A stretch of DNA of 64,000 nucleotides. Origin: Aliiglaciecola sp. LCG003. GTDB taxonomy: Bacteria > Pseudomonadota > Gammaproteobacteria > Enterobacterales > Alteromonadaceae. The stretch lies in the NCBI RefSeq assembly GCF_030316135.1, contig NZ_CP128185.1, positions 1,116,001-1,180,000 on the forward strand, given 5' to 3'. Positions 50,117-60,061 of the stretch are shown in pieces; position 1 is the first letter of the stretch, and every line of letters starts with the position of its first letter. The notes under the pieces are model-generated. The model was not told the origin of the DNA. It was given only the letters and a program-made list of their open reading frames with translations, and made no database searches. The position numbers were made by a program, and so were the translations under genes.

Positions 50117-51829
50117 ATGTGCAACACTATCCCAAAGCAGTTAGTTCGTATTCTGTCAGTCAGTCTGATTTCAATAGTGATGATGTCGTGCTCAGGTGGT
50201 TCGTTGGATAGCGACACGGACCAACCTGACCCTCTAGTCTTTGTAAGCGCTGGGGCCAATCAAAGCGTAAATGAACAAAGCACGGTTGTTTTGAGTGGCA
50301 CAGCGACAGGCACCAGCGACACACTGCTATATTCTTGGAGCGCCTCTCCGGCTATCGCTATTACGCAAAGCGATCAGAATGCACCCCAAGCCACTTTTGT
50401 AGCTCCTACTACAACGGAAACCTTAACCTACATTTTGACGCTGTTGGTGACAGATCAAAGTGGCAACCAAGGCTCAGATTCAGTACAGATCCAGGTTCAA
50501 CCAGTTAATGCAGCACCCAATGCAGTCGTTACCGTTAGCCAACCAACCCAAACAGTACAAGGTCGTTACCCTGCAGGTATTGAAGTTATTTTAGATGGCA
50601 GTGCCAGTAATGACGCGGATGCAGAGGATACGCTTAACCCGATTACGGCATATCGGTGGCAACAAACTGCCGGAACCAGCGTGCTGGATAATGTCAGTTT
50701 AGATGGTGACAGTATTGCGTTTATCACTCCTATTTTAGACGATTCTAATCAATTAAGCTTTGAGTTGATGGTTACTGATCAAGAACAGGCCAGCGATAGT
50801 GTGAGTATTTCCTTGGATATCCTCAGTGCAAGTCAAACACAGCCGGTGGTTGATGCGGGAGTGGATCATCAAGTTTATCCTGGTGAAATGATTTTGCTCA
50901 CTGGTCAGGCGAGCACTAGCATTCCAGCGGGCAGGCCACTTAACTATTTTTGGTTAAATGATTCAGAACTTGTGCCTGAGATCGGCAATGCTAGCGCACA
51001 AAAGACCTTTGCCATTGCCCCCAGTGTGGCGCAAACCCAAACGGTCACTTTTACTTTGCAGGTAACGGACACCTTTGGCAATGAGGTAAGCGACAGTGTT
51101 CGGGTCAGGATCAAGCCTTTACCCATCTTGGCGATTAATGATACAGGTGTAACCATACAAGCAACCTTAAGCGAGAACAGTTCAGCCCATCAGGCCGATT
51201 ATCCAGGGCAAGATGGACAACGTGGCCGAGATATTATCAGTGAAAATAGTTTGCTGGAGAAAGCCGGTCGGGGTGAGCAAGGATTTGACTATACTCGCCT
51301 TGATGAAATTGGCGACGAGCAGGACGATACCGCTGAGCCTTGGAGCTGTGTGCGAGACAACACTACTGGATTAGTCTGGGAAGTGAAAACAGCCGATAGC
51401 AGCTTACATGGTGCGGAGCACGAGTTCTCTTGGTATCAATCCGAAAACAGCGGCGGATTCGAAGGCTCTGTAGGCTCTGTCGGATTGACCTGTGCCAATA
51501 ACACTTGCGACACCAGCGGTTTTGTCGCAGCAGTCAATGCACAAGGCTTATGTAATTTTTATGATTGGCGTCTACCGACCCTTGATGAACTGCTGTCTTT
51601 GGTACATTTCGGTAACGTCACAGGCACTAAAATTGATTTGGGCTATTTCCCAAATACCAATGACTTTGTGACCACACCGTTATGGTATTGGACCAGTCAA
51701 CCTAGCGCTGATGGCGTATCCGAAGATGTGGCGCAAAACGCTTGGGCGATTGATTTTACCACTGGTAACGATAATTTCTTGAATAAAGCGACCTTGTCCA
51801 AAGTACGACTAGTCAGAGGAGGGCGCTAA
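50117..51829 (+). CDS. Lipoprotein with Ig/PKD-like repeats and a DUF1566 C-terminal domain
   Basis: The 570-residue surface or periplasmic lipoprotein has a lipobox at Cys25 (VMMSC). Three immunoglobulin/PKD-like modules follow (about 40-135, 138-238 and 243-340), each with the VxAGxxQxV...V-L-x-G pattern. The C-terminal DUF1566 (Lcl) domain spans about 395-570: RDNTTGLVWEVKT, FYDWRLPTLDELLSLV and AWAIDFTTGN. DUF1566 occurs in collagen-like and adhesin-type proteins. Only one base separates it from the following DUF1566 gene, so the two are co-expressed. Confidence 0.82.
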   Translation: MCNTIPKQLVRILSVSLISIVMMSCSGGSLDSDTDQPDPLVFVSAGANQSVNEQSTVVLSGTATGTSDTLLYSWSASPAIAITQSDQNAPQATFVAPTTTETLTYILTLLVTDQSGNQGSDSVQIQVQPVNAAPNAVVTVSQPTQTVQGRYPAGIEVILDGSASNDADAEDTLNPITAYRWQQTAGTSVLDNVSLDGDSIAFITPILDDSNQLSFELMVTDQEQASDSVSISLDILSASQTQPVVDAGVDHQVYPGEMILLTGQASTSIPAGRPLNYFWLNDSELVPEIGNASAQKTFAIAPSVAQTQTVTFTLQVTDTFGNEVSDSVRVRIKPLPILAINDTGVTIQATLSENSSAHQADYPGQDGQRGRDIISENSLLEKAGRGEQGFDYTRLDEIGDEQDDTAEPWSCVRDNTTGLVWEVKTADSSLHGAEHEFSWYQSENSGGFEGSVGSVGLTCANNTCDTSGFVAAVNAQGLCNFYDWRLPTLDELLSLVHFGNVTGTKIDLGYFPNTNDFVTTPLWYWTSQPSADGVSEDVAQNAWAIDFTTGNDNFLNKATLSKVRLVRGGR

Positions 51830-51830
51830 T

Positions 51831-52334
51831 ATGCGTACTTTACTATTGTTGATATGCTGTGCGTTTAGCACCATGCTAGCAGCGCAAACCTGTTTATCCG
51901 ATTCCCCCGAAACCACTCCCACCAGTGACTTTTCAAATAACGGTAACGGTACCATTACCGATAACACTACAGGATTAATGTGGATGCAGTGCAGTCTAGG
52001 TCAAACTTGGTTCAATGGTAACTGCCAAGGTGACGCTGATGCTCTTAATTGGCAACAAGCCCTGCAACAGGCACACGGTTTTGAATTTGCCGATTTAGAT
52101 GGCTGGCGCTTGCCGAATGTAAAAGAATTAGCCACCTTGACTGAGCGTCGATGCGTTAGACCTGCCATCAATGAAGTGCTATTTCCCAATACACCTTCGG
52201 ATGATTTTTGGACATCCACCCCTAGCTTAAGTGATGCACAGCGGGCATGGGTGGTAGCATTTTTTAATAGTAGTAACTCTATTAAACAGAAAAACTTATT
52301 TGTATTTGTTAGGTTGGTACGTACTGCCGATTAA
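51831..52334 (+). CDS. Secreted DUF1566 domain protein
   Basis: The 167-residue protein has a signal peptide (LLLLICCAFSTMLAA, cut near residue 18) and one DUF1566/Lcl domain: ITDNTTGLMWMQCSLG, DLDGWRLPNVKELATLTE, VVAFFNSSN and a closing VRLVR. It is homologous to the C-terminal domain of the lipoprotein encoded one base upstream, so the pair arose by duplication or domain shuffling. Function unknown; partner of the larger protein by context. Confidence 0.82.
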   Translation: MRTLLLLICCAFSTMLAAQTCLSDSPETTPTSDFSNNGNGTITDNTTGLMWMQCSLGQTWFNGNCQGDADALNWQQALQQAHGFEFADLDGWRLPNVKELATLTERRCVRPAINEVLFPNTPSDDFWTSTPSLSDAQRAWVVAFFNSSNSIKQKNLFVFVRLVRTAD

Positions 52335-52424
52335 CCTGAATTTTATCGTGCTGGTCTTGTCGTCCCTTTTCAAGCCAGAAAATAAGGTCCACAATACTCG
52401 ATAACTTAGCCAGGGTAAGCATTC

Positions 52425-53216
52425 ATGCGTTTTGTGTTGTTGTTATGTTCGTTATTATATTCGTTGCAATCGGTAGCGGATCTAAAGTGTGATGTTGATT
52501 TAAAATACGGCTTGGTGGTTAATGATCGCCAGATCCGAATTATCGATCAAAGTCGCACCCTCTACCAAATTAACGGCACCAAACAGCTTATTGTTCTAGG
52601 GAATGTAGTTGAGCTTGATGATGCGCAACAACGTGATTTAGAAGAGTTGGCCAGCGGAATTCACTATGTGGTGCCTAAGATGATCATTCTCGCTACCGAC
52701 GGCGTCGAGTTAGCGGTAGACACTGTGGAACACGTCTATAAAGGCTTAGTGGGTACCGATCATCAAAGTTATGAAAAATTGCAGTCGTCGCTGCAACGGG
52801 TGCAAAGACGAGTAAAAGAAAAGTTTATTCACGCAAATGAAAATTTCTACATGGGGCCTGGTCGATTGGAAAATGTCGATGATTTGGTCGACCGCGAAAT
52901 CGAAGAGCAAATTGAACAGGCTATCAGTACCTCGGTAGGAGGGGTGCTATCAGCCATAGGTGGCTTAACTGACGGTGCCAGTGAAGAAACGGAACAAAAA
53001 ATGGAAGATCTGTCGCAACGTATTGAACAGATGGGTCTGGATATTGATTTGCAAGTTGGGCCCAAGGCACTAACCTTGCGTAAAAAAGCTCGCTGGTTTT
53101 GCAATAAAATGCATTTGTTGGATAAAACAGAAGATCGGCTACGCGATGCGGTACCTCAACTACGTGATATCAATGTGATCACTACGTCTAACAGTGAGTT
53201 GCTTGAGGTTAAGTAA
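52425..53216 (+). CDS. yggN: YggN-family (DUF2884) periplasmic protein
   Basis: The 263-residue protein has a signal peptide (ending SVADL near 18) and the DUF2884/YggN body: CDVDLKYGLVVNDRQIRI, TKQLIVLGNVVELDDAQQ and a helical middle with EEQIEQAISTSVGGVLSAIGG. E. coli yggN also lies close to the rdgB-hemW locus, so the synteny supports the call. It converges with hemW, the stops being 16 bases apart. Function unknown. Confidence 0.82.
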   Translation: MRFVLLLCSLLYSLQSVADLKCDVDLKYGLVVNDRQIRIIDQSRTLYQINGTKQLIVLGNVVELDDAQQRDLEELASGIHYVVPKMIILATDGVELAVDTVEHVYKGLVGTDHQSYEKLQSSLQRVQRRVKEKFIHANENFYMGPGRLENVDDLVDREIEEQIEQAISTSVGGVLSAIGGLTDGASEETEQKMEDLSQRIEQMGLDIDLQVGPKALTLRKKARWFCNKMHLLDKTEDRLRDAVPQLRDINVITTSNSELLEVK

Positions 53217-53232
53217 ACCTCAAGCAAAAAAC

Positions 53233-54372
53233 TCACACTAATGTTTCCAGCAGGCTATTTAGATAACGTTTGCCTAGCGCTGTTAGTTGCCAATGATTAG
53301 GCTCATCACTGAGCAGACCCTTATCAATCGCCCGTTGTAGGTTAGCAAGGATCTCGCTTCCCAATGGTAAACCGGTCAATTTGGCATAGTCATCTTTTGG
53401 GCAAGGCTCAAGTAAGCGCAATCTATTCATGAAAAACTCAAAGGGTAAATCGTCTTCTTCAACCTGCCATTGTTTCAACAAGTAGTCTTTACTTAAATCC
53501 ATGTAACCACGGGGATGTTTGACTTTTTCGGTACGGATAATTTTGCCCGTTGCCACATCGCTGATTTTACCATGGGCGCCGCAACCAATTCCCAAATAGT
53601 CACCAAAACGCCAGTAATTTAAATTATGTTGGCACTGATGGCCTTCAAGGCTATATGCACTGATTTCATATTGCCGATACCCAGCTTGCTCCAAAAGGAT
53701 TTGACCTTGCTCTTGAATGTCCCACAAGATGTCATCATCGGGCAGAGTAGGGGGCTTGGAGTGAAACTGGGTATTGGGTTCAATGGTTAACTGATACCAA
53801 GATAAATGCGGGGGATGCTGACTGATAGCTTTTTTTATATCGTTCAAAGCATCTTCGATACTTTGATTTGGCAGCCCATGCATTAAATCTAAATTGAAGC
53901 TCGGTAATTGGGCATCTCGAGCATAGCCTGCCGCTGCACTGGCCTGTTTGCCATCGTGAATACGTCCTAGGGCAGCTAGTTTTTCAGCTTGAAAACTTTG
54001 GACACCAATGGAGATACGGTTAACGCCGGCGCGTCTAAAGCCGCTAAATTTTTCACTTTCAAGAGTACCTGGATTGGCTTCCATGGTGATTTCGGCATCG
54101 GCTTTGAGATTAACCCTTTGCTTTATACCGTCAAGTAAGCGTGTCATGGCCGACTCACTGAGCAAACTGGGTGTGCCGCCACCAATGAAAATGGTATTGA
54201 TTTGACGCTGACCAATTTTTAAAGCGTCGTTTTCTAGATCGCTAAGCAGATGACTCACATATTCCTGTTCAGGAATGGCTTGCTTCATACCATGAGAGTT
54301 AAAGTCACAATAGGGGCATTTTTGCACGCACCAAGGAATATGTACATATAACGATAAAGGCGGTGCTATCAA
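53233..54372 (-). CDS. hemW: Radical SAM haem chaperone HemW
   Basis: The 379-residue protein has cluster cysteines C15-x3-C19-x2-C22 followed by F24 instead of the fourth Cys of HemN (CVQKCPYCDF), the key that separates HemW from coproporphyrinogen oxidase. GGGTPSLL, MEANPGTLE and RISIGVQSF follow. HemW inserts haem into respiratory proteins. The start overlaps the rdgB stop by ATGA, the same order as in E. coli. Confidence 0.93.
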   Translation of the reverse strand: MIAPPLSLYVHIPWCVQKCPYCDFNSHGMKQAIPEQEYVSHLLSDLENDALKIGQRQINTIFIGGGTPSLLSESAMTRLLDGIKQRVNLKADAEITMEANPGTLESEKFSGFRRAGVNRISIGVQSFQAEKLAALGRIHDGKQASAAAGYARDAQLPSFNLDLMHGLPNQSIEDALNDIKKAISQHPPHLSWYQLTIEPNTQFHSKPPTLPDDDILWDIQEQGQILLEQAGYRQYEISAYSLEGHQCQHNLNYWRFGDYLGIGCGAHGKISDVATGKIIRTEKVKHPRGYMDLSKDYLLKQWQVEEDDLPFEFFMNRLRLLEPCPKDDYAKLTGLPLGSEILANLQRAIDKGLLSDEPNHWQLTALGKRYLNSLLETLV

Positions 54373-54980
54373 TCTAGGTATCCCAGCTTTTCACTAAGCT
54401 TGTCGATTAACACTTTCATCGCTTTGCCGCGATGACTCAAGCGGTTTTTAACCTCGGCAGTAAGCTGCGCCGCAGTTTGATTTTGGGAGGACACCCAAAA
54501 TACCGGATCATAACCAAAGCCATCTTCACCGCGCTCAGTCATTGCTATATGTCCATGCCACTCACCCTGACAAATTATGGGAGTGGGATCGTCCGCCGAT
54601 TGCATAAACACGATGACGCACAAAAAGCGCGCTGCCCTTGATGCCTCAGGAATATCCGCCATGTTAAGCAGTAATTTATTCAGATTGTCTTTATCACTGG
54701 CATTCACTCCAGCATAACGGGATGAATAGACTCCAGGGGCGCCGCCTAAGGCATCAACCGCTAATCCTGAATCGTCAGCGATAGCTGGTAAGCCGGTTAC
54801 TTTTGCGGCGTTGCGAGCTTTAATAATTGCGTTTTCGACGAAGGTGGTACCGGTTTCCGGCGCTTCTGGCACCGAGAACTCACTCTGGGGGATCACCTCA
54901 TACGGGAAATCTTGCAGCATGCGGGCAAATTCTTTTACTTTGCCTTGGTTACCTGTGGCTAAGACGATTTTTTGTTTCAC
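54369..54980 (-). CDS. rdgB: XTP/dITP diphosphatase (non-canonical purine NTP pyrophosphatase)
   Basis: The 203-residue enzyme hydrolyses ITP, dITP and XTP to monophosphates, keeping these bases out of DNA. ATGNQGKVKEF at the N terminus, AIADDSGLAVDAL, GVYSSRYAG and the closing LSHRGKAM are the conserved Ham1/RdgB blocks. It is co-translated with hemW. The ATG lies 26 bases before the queC stop on the same strand, so queC-rdgB-hemW may be one transcript. Confidence 0.95.
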   Translation of the reverse strand: MKQKIVLATGNQGKVKEFARMLQDFPYEVIPQSEFSVPEAPETGTTFVENAIIKARNAAKVTGLPAIADDSGLAVDALGGAPGVYSSRYAGVNASDKDNLNKLLLNMADIPEASRAARFLCVIVFMQSADDPTPIICQGEWHGHIAMTERGEDGFGYDPVFWVSSQNQTAAQLTAEVKNRLSHRGKAMKVLIDKLSEKLGYLD

Positions 54981-55006
54981 GTTGTACCTATAATTGCTGC
55001 TATATG

Positions 55007-55663
55007 TTATTCGTATTCTAGTGGGTCAATCACGTTGTTCATGCTAAACGCCTCTAAACGTTCCTGACAAGCTCCGCATTTCCCACAGGCTTTTTCTCTA
55101 CCGTTATAGCAGGTCCAAGTTTGCGCATAATCTAAGCCCATCTTGATCCCGTCGGTTAGAATATCAATTTTTGTCACATCTAAATATGGGCAGTCAATTT
55201 CAACGGCTTCATAATTGGCAATGGCGCACACATCATTCATTTTGTGCACAAACTCCGGACGGCAATCAGGGTAAATTGCATGATCACCAGAGTGGGCCCC
55301 ATAGAATACTTTGCTAGCCTCCAAGGACACAGCGTAGCCTACCGCCATCGAGAGCAAAATCATGTTGCGATTGGGGACTACGGTTTGCTTCATGCTTTCT
55401 TGTTCGTAGTGCCCCTCGGGCACCTCGATGTCTGAGGTCAAGGACGAGCCGCCGATCAGTTCATTAATTGCTGATATGTCGACTATTTTATGCTGAACAC
55501 CTAGGTTTTTACACACGTTGGCGGCATAATTAAGTTCTTTGCTATGTCGCTGACCATAATTAAAAGACAGAGCAAAAACGTCATAACCCTGACGAACAAC
55601 TTTATTTAACACGGTAAATGAATCCATGCCGCCTGAAAAAATTACCACTACCTTTTGTGACAT
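55007..55663 (-). CDS. queC: 7-cyano-7-deazaguanine synthase (queuosine pathway)
   Basis: QueC turns 7-carboxy-7-deazaguanine into preQ0 with ATP and ammonia. The 218-residue protein has the PP-loop SGGMDS near residue 9, [22 protein letters not shown] and the zinc cysteines in [16 protein letters not shown]-type order near the C terminus. I start it at the ATG at 55663, which gives the usual [12 protein letters not shown] start; an in-frame upstream TTG would add 17 residues. It diverges from queE with about 120 bases between, so both queuosine genes share a promoter region. Confidence 0.95.
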   Translation of the reverse strand: MSQKVVVIFSGGMDSFTVLNKVVRQGYDVFALSFNYGQRHSKELNYAANVCKNLGVQHKIVDISAINELIGGSSLTSDIEVPEGHYEQESMKQTVVPNRNMILLSMAVGYAVSLEASKVFYGAHSGDHAIYPDCRPEFVHKMNDVCAIANYEAVEIDCPYLDVTKIDILTDGIKMGLDYAQTWTCYNGREKACGKCGACQERLEAFSMNNVIDPLEYE

Positions 55664-55783
55664 TTGTCTCGCTTCTCTATAATCTGGATATATTCCAACG
55701 AACTGTTGGGTCAATTAGGGTAAATTATGACGTTTGGCCCGAAGAAGTGCTAATGCTATTTCAATAAATTTTAGGATGTATTT

Positions 55784-56467
55784 TTGCAAACCCCTATTCA
55801 ATACAAAATAAATGAAGTGTTTGAGTCGATTCAAGGTGAGGGTGCATTGACCGGCGTTCCCTCAATTTTCGTGCGCTTGCAAGGTTGCCCTGTTGGTTGC
55901 TCATGGTGCGATACTAAGCACACTTGGACCCTAGATGAGCAATTTCAAACCACAACTGATACGGTGATGGCACAAAACTTTGAATCCGAAAATTGGTTTT
56001 CGAGCACCCCAGAGCAACTTATAGAATTATTCAAACAACAGGGTTACACCGCCAATAATGTAATTCTCACCGGCGGCGAGCCTTGCATGTACGATTTGCG
56101 ACCATTATGCAGGGTGCTTGATGATAACGACTATAATGTATCTGTGGAAACCAGTGGTACATTCGAAATCAAGGTACTAGATAACACTTGGGTCACGGTA
56201 TCGCCAAAAGTTGATATGAAAGGCGGGTTTGATGTGCGTCAAGATGCGATTTTGCGGGCCAATGAAATCAAACATCCAATTGCCATGGAAAAACATATTG
56301 CCGATCTTGAAAACTTGCTAAAGTGGGCTACGCAAACTCCACCTCCTTTGGTGTATTTGCAACCCATTAGTCAACAAAAACGGGCCACCGAATTGGCGGT
56401 GAAAACCTGCATCGCCCACAACTGGCGATTGTCATTGCAAACCCATAAATTTATCGGGATTGAATAA
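55784..56467 (+). CDS. queE: 7-carboxy-7-deazaguanine synthase (radical SAM)
   Basis: QueE makes the 7-deazapurine ring of queuosine precursors. The 227-residue protein has the cluster motif C35-x3-C39-x2-C42 in CPVGCSWC, preceded by ESIQGEG and FVRLQG and followed by [10 protein letters not shown]. It is a standard-length gammaproteobacterial QueE without truncation of the cluster loop. TTG start with AGGA eight bases upstream. It is followed after 12 bases by an NTF2-like gene on the same strand, probably one transcript. Confidence 0.95.
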   Translation: MQTPIQYKINEVFESIQGEGALTGVPSIFVRLQGCPVGCSWCDTKHTWTLDEQFQTTTDTVMAQNFESENWFSSTPEQLIELFKQQGYTANNVILTGGEPCMYDLRPLCRVLDDNDYNVSVETSGTFEIKVLDNTWVTVSPKVDMKGGFDVRQDAILRANEIKHPIAMEKHIADLENLLKWATQTPPPLVYLQPISQQKRATELAVKTCIAHNWRLSLQTHKFIGIE

Positions 56468-56479
56468 AAGGACGGTCAC

Positions 56480-56902
56480 ATGGTAGATAATATCGAAGAA
56501 TTTTTCAGACTATACGCCACTGCCATGGATCAAGCCGCGGCAGATGAAATGACGTCTTTCTCGAAGAACCCAATGGTGTTCGTCTCCGATGATAAAAAAC
56601 AAGTTTGCAGTAGTCTTAAAGCGGTCCATCAGTTCAACACTAAGTTGCTATTGGCCTTACAAAACGGTGGAGTGACCCGCCATGAGCCCACTATTAATCA
56701 GTCCATGCGCTTGTCTGATACGGTACGATTCGTCAATGTGAGATGGTCTTTATATGATAAAGATAGCCAGTTGCTATTTAGTTGCTATTGCTCCTTCACA
56801 TTGCAGCTTAATAAGCACAAAAAGCTTAAAATAATCGTTGCAGTGCTTGATGATGATCAAAAAATCATCAGCAAACTGCTGCAGCAATTAGAGGATAAGT
56901 GA
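56480..56902 (+). CDS. NTF2/SnoaL-like small protein
   Basis: The 140-residue protein begins with IEEFFRLYATAMDQAAADEM and continues through strands VFVSDDKKQV, VRFVNVRWSLYD and LLFSCYCSFTLQL. This is the cone-shaped alpha+beta pattern of NTF2-like folds. Catalytic residues are not evident. It overlaps the following binding-protein-like gene by ATGA and follows queE closely; a link with queuosine is doubtful. Confidence 0.65.
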   Translation: MVDNIEEFFRLYATAMDQAAADEMTSFSKNPMVFVSDDKKQVCSSLKAVHQFNTKLLLALQNGGVTRHEPTINQSMRLSDTVRFVNVRWSLYDKDSQLLFSCYCSFTLQLNKHKKLKIIVAVLDDDQKIISKLLQQLEDK

Positions 56903-57744
56903 TGAAAAAATTGGTGTTTGGGCTTGTACTATTGTTGATAAGCGGCAACTTATTAGCGGCGACGTGGATCATTACCTTTCCAAGGCCACTGGGCGAAGCC
57001 GATCATCGTACCGAATATCCAGTTAAATTAATTGCGTTGGCGTTAGATCAAACTGGGGTGAACTACCAACTTGTCCCTACTGAAAAAATCATGCTGCAAG
57101 ACAAGGCTTTGAAACAGTTGGCCGACAATCGAACTGTCAATGTGGTTTGGAGCATGACAGATAAAGATAGGGAAGAGCGTTTACTACCTATCCGCATCCC
57201 CATTTATAAAGGTCTGATAGGTTGGCGAGTCTTCTTAATTAAGCAAAATAGAAGTAAAGAATTTCAAAATATCAATAATTTGCAGAGCTTGATTAAGTAT
57301 AAACCGATACAGGGCTTTGACTGGCCGGATACCAAGATTTTACAATCCAATGGATTTGATGTTTACACTTCAAAAACCTACAAAGGTTTGTTCACCATGT
57401 TGAGCCAAAAGCAAGGCGATTTTTTACCTCGCTCGTTAGTCGAGGTTTGGCCAGAATATGATAGCGGAAATCTGGATCAATCAATCGTGGTGGAATCCAC
57501 TCTTGGGGTTCGCTATCCCACTGCAATGTACTTCTTTGTGAACAAGAATAACAAAATTTTAGCGCGTATTCTTGAAGACGGTTTGGAAAAAGCCATCGCC
57601 AATGGAAAGTTTGATGAGCTTTTTAGAACGGAATTTACCGATACGCTGAAGCGCACTAATATGGGTAAGCGGTTTTTCTTTGAAATAGAGAATCCATTGC
57701 TGCCAGAAAAGACCCCAATAGGTCGCAAAGAGCTTTGGTATTAA
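56899..57744 (+). CDS. Periplasmic binding-protein-like secreted protein
   Basis: The 281-residue protein has a signal peptide (ending LLAA near residue 21) and the layout of a family-3 binding protein: YPVKLIALALDQTGV, LADNRTVNVVWSMTDKDREE, YKGLIGWRVFLI and a final FDELFRTEF helix. Such orphan proteins, without transport genes, are common in Alteromonadales and often act as sensory accessories. It differs from the SBP lipoprotein at 14892 in lacking a lipobox. Confidence 0.75.
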   Translation: MMKKLVFGLVLLLISGNLLAATWIITFPRPLGEADHRTEYPVKLIALALDQTGVNYQLVPTEKIMLQDKALKQLADNRTVNVVWSMTDKDREERLLPIRIPIYKGLIGWRVFLIKQNRSKEFQNINNLQSLIKYKPIQGFDWPDTKILQSNGFDVYTSKTYKGLFTMLSQKQGDFLPRSLVEVWPEYDSGNLDQSIVVESTLGVRYPTAMYFFVNKNNKILARILEDGLEKAIANGKFDELFRTEFTDTLKRTNMGKRFFFEIENPLLPEKTPIGRKELWY

Positions 57745-57796
57745 CCCAACGCTTATCTGGTTAGCCTCGTAATATAAGTGTCATTAACGCTCATAA

Positions 57797-57824
57797 AAAA
57801 GCCGCTACAGTTGCAGCGGCTTTT
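57797..57824. terminator. Bidirectional terminator between the binding-protein-like and asnB genes
   Basis: AAAAGCCGCT pairs with AGCGGCTTTT around eight bases; A- and T-runs flank the stem on both strands. It lies between convergent stops at 57744 and 57843. Confidence 0.8.
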
Positions 57825-57842
57825 AGTATTGGTTAGCTTTGG

Positions 57843-59510
57843 TTAAGCCTTACCGTGCACGCCGATAACGGAACGTCCAGACGGGTCGGCCATATTCTTG
57901 AAGCTTTCATCCCACTCTAGTGCTTCCACTGTACTACAGGCGATAGATTTACCACCAGGTACACAATGTGCAGCACTTTCTTGCGGGAAGTAACTTTCAA
58001 AAATGCTCCGATAAAAATAACCTTCTTTAGTATCCGGCGTATTTATCGGGAAGCGGAAATCAGCACTGGCAAGTTGTTGGTCGGTAACTTGTACATCGAC
58101 ATATTCTTTAATTGAATCAATCCACGAATATCCAACGCCATCACCAAACTGTTCTTTTTGACGCCACAGCACCTCTGCCGGTAAGTATTCGCCATTGTCG
58201 AAGGCCTTACGCAAGATCCATTTTTCCATCTTGCCATCTAAACACATCTTGTCTTGTGGATTTAAGCGCATTGCTACATCCATAAACTCTTTGTCCAAGA
58301 AAGGCACGCGAGCTTCTACGCCCCAAGCAGAGGTTGATTTATTAGCTCTGGCACAATCGAACATATGTAAGCGGTCTAGTTTACGTACGGTTTCTTCATG
58401 GAATTCTTTGGCATTGGGTGCTTTGTGGAAATACAAGTAACCACCAAATATTTCATCGGCACCTTCACCAGATAAGACCATTTTGATCCCCATCGCTTTG
58501 ATTTTGCGGCTCATCAAATACATTGGTGTCGCAGCGCGAATGGTAGTGGTGTCATAGGTTTCAAGATAGTAGATAACGTCGCGGATAGCGTCGATGCCTT
58601 CTTGAATAGTAAAGTGGATCTCATGATGCACAGTACCTATCATGTCCGCGACTTTTTTGGCGGCGATCAAATCTGGAGCGCCTTCTAGGCCTACTGCGAA
58701 AGAATGCAGTCTTGGCCACCATGCATCTGACTTATCACCGTCTTCAACGCGCTTTGCCACATATTTAGCAGCTACCGCAGATACCAATGACGAATCTAGG
58801 CCACCGGATAACAATACCGCGTAGGGTACGTCAGACATGAGGTGTGATTTGACTGACTTTTCAAATGCTTCTTTTAATTGTTCAAGATTTGTTGGGTTGT
58901 CTTTAACGGCGTCATATTCCATCCAGTCACGTTTGTAATACTTGGTTAACTTACCGGTTTTACTCCACAAATAGTGGCCGGGGGGGAATTCTTGCACGGT
59001 TTTACAAACCGGCACTAGGGCTTTCATTTCTGAGGCAACATAAAAGTTACCGTGTTCATCATAGCCAGTGTACAGGGGAATAATACCAATATGGTCACGG
59101 GCTATCAGATAGGCATCTTGTTCTTGATCATACAAGATGAAGGCAAACATACCTTGTAAGTCATCGATAAACTCGACACCTTTTTCTTGGTACAAAGGCA
59201 GAATGACTTCACAATCCGATTTGGTTTTAAAATCATATGGGTTTGCTAAACCTTCTTCTAAGGCTTTGTGATTATATATTTCACCATTTACCGCCAAAAC
59301 AAGATTATTATTTCGGCTAATTAAAGGTTGCGCACCATTATCTACATCTACGATCGCCAAGCGTTCGTGACTCAATATAGCGCTATTATTGTTCCAAATA
59401 CCTGACCAGTCAGGGCCACGATGGCGAAGTAATTTGGAAAGCTCTAACGCTTGCGTCCTAAGTTCTGAAACATCAGTTTTGATATCCAGAATGCCGAATA
59501 TTCCACACAT
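57843..59510 (-). CDS. asnB: Asparagine synthase B (glutamine-hydrolysing)
   Basis: The 555-residue enzyme converts aspartate, glutamine and ATP to asparagine. Cys2 (MCGIFG) is the glutaminase nucleophile. RHRGPDWSG and LAVNGEIYNH follow in the glutaminase domain, and the synthetase domain has the PP-loop LLSGGLDSSL (about 232-241) and SGEGADEIFGGY. Its length equals that of E. coli AsnB (554 residues). It is alone in its transcript. Confidence 0.96.
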   Translation of the reverse strand: MCGIFGILDIKTDVSELRTQALELSKLLRHRGPDWSGIWNNNSAILSHERLAIVDVDNGAQPLISRNNNLVLAVNGEIYNHKALEEGLANPYDFKTKSDCEVILPLYQEKGVEFIDDLQGMFAFILYDQEQDAYLIARDHIGIIPLYTGYDEHGNFYVASEMKALVPVCKTVQEFPPGHYLWSKTGKLTKYYKRDWMEYDAVKDNPTNLEQLKEAFEKSVKSHLMSDVPYAVLLSGGLDSSLVSAVAAKYVAKRVEDGDKSDAWWPRLHSFAVGLEGAPDLIAAKKVADMIGTVHHEIHFTIQEGIDAIRDVIYYLETYDTTTIRAATPMYLMSRKIKAMGIKMVLSGEGADEIFGGYLYFHKAPNAKEFHEETVRKLDRLHMFDCARANKSTSAWGVEARVPFLDKEFMDVAMRLNPQDKMCLDGKMEKWILRKAFDNGEYLPAEVLWRQKEQFGDGVGYSWIDSIKEYVDVQVTDQQLASADFRFPINTPDTKEGYFYRSIFESYFPQESAAHCVPGGKSIACSTVEALEWDESFKNMADPSGRSVIGVHGKA

Positions 59511-60061
59511 AAAGAATTTTCTCTCTTAATACAGATTGTGATTAAAGTGATAGGTAAAGGTAAACCCAAGGCTAATCTGAAATAATTTTTCAATTTTGGC
59601 GGGTTTGCGATGATATTCATCCTTTTCCACACCTTGAATTTGCCAGTATGCGGGAAAATTGCAAGGGTAAAATGTAACTTTTTTTCAGTTAAGCTGCTTT
59701 TCGCCCAACTAATTGCCTTTAATCCCTTGAAAACAGAGCATATTGGGATGCTATATTGTGTATAACATATGAATTTAATGTCTGTATATTAGCCATGTGC
59801 TAGGTTTCAACCTGCATAGTCGACTAACTATTTGCCCTTAGAAAGGCAAATGAAGTGAAACGGACAAAAGCTACATTCACTGCTGCAAGTCCATGTATTT
59901 AATCAGGCAACCCGAGAAAGTTGATACATCAATCCTTTTTAATCTTAATATTAGATTAGAATGATTTGTATTAATTAGTTTTTAAAATTAATTATATTGT
60001 CTATACTTGCTTCATCGAATTAAGCACATATGATTCAAAATTAACTTACACGGAGAAACAC
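59511..60061. other. 551-bp promoter region between divergent asnB and peroxiredoxin genes
   Basis: No gene is visible. An ATTTGCC/GGCAAAT hairpin (59830-59851, eight-base loop) lies in the middle, and the last 130 bases before the peroxiredoxin gene are very AT-rich. I found no convincing OxyR site by eye. Confidence 0.45.

Noticed and set aside
55664-55783. preQ1 riboswitch between queC and queE
   Set aside because: The 120-bp gap shows no pseudoknot-type hairpin with the A-rich tail typical of preQ1 switches.
59700-60061. OxyR operator in front of the peroxiredoxin-glutaredoxin gene
   Set aside because: Short ATAG/CTAT-like fragments occur, but not with the required spacing of four half-sites.
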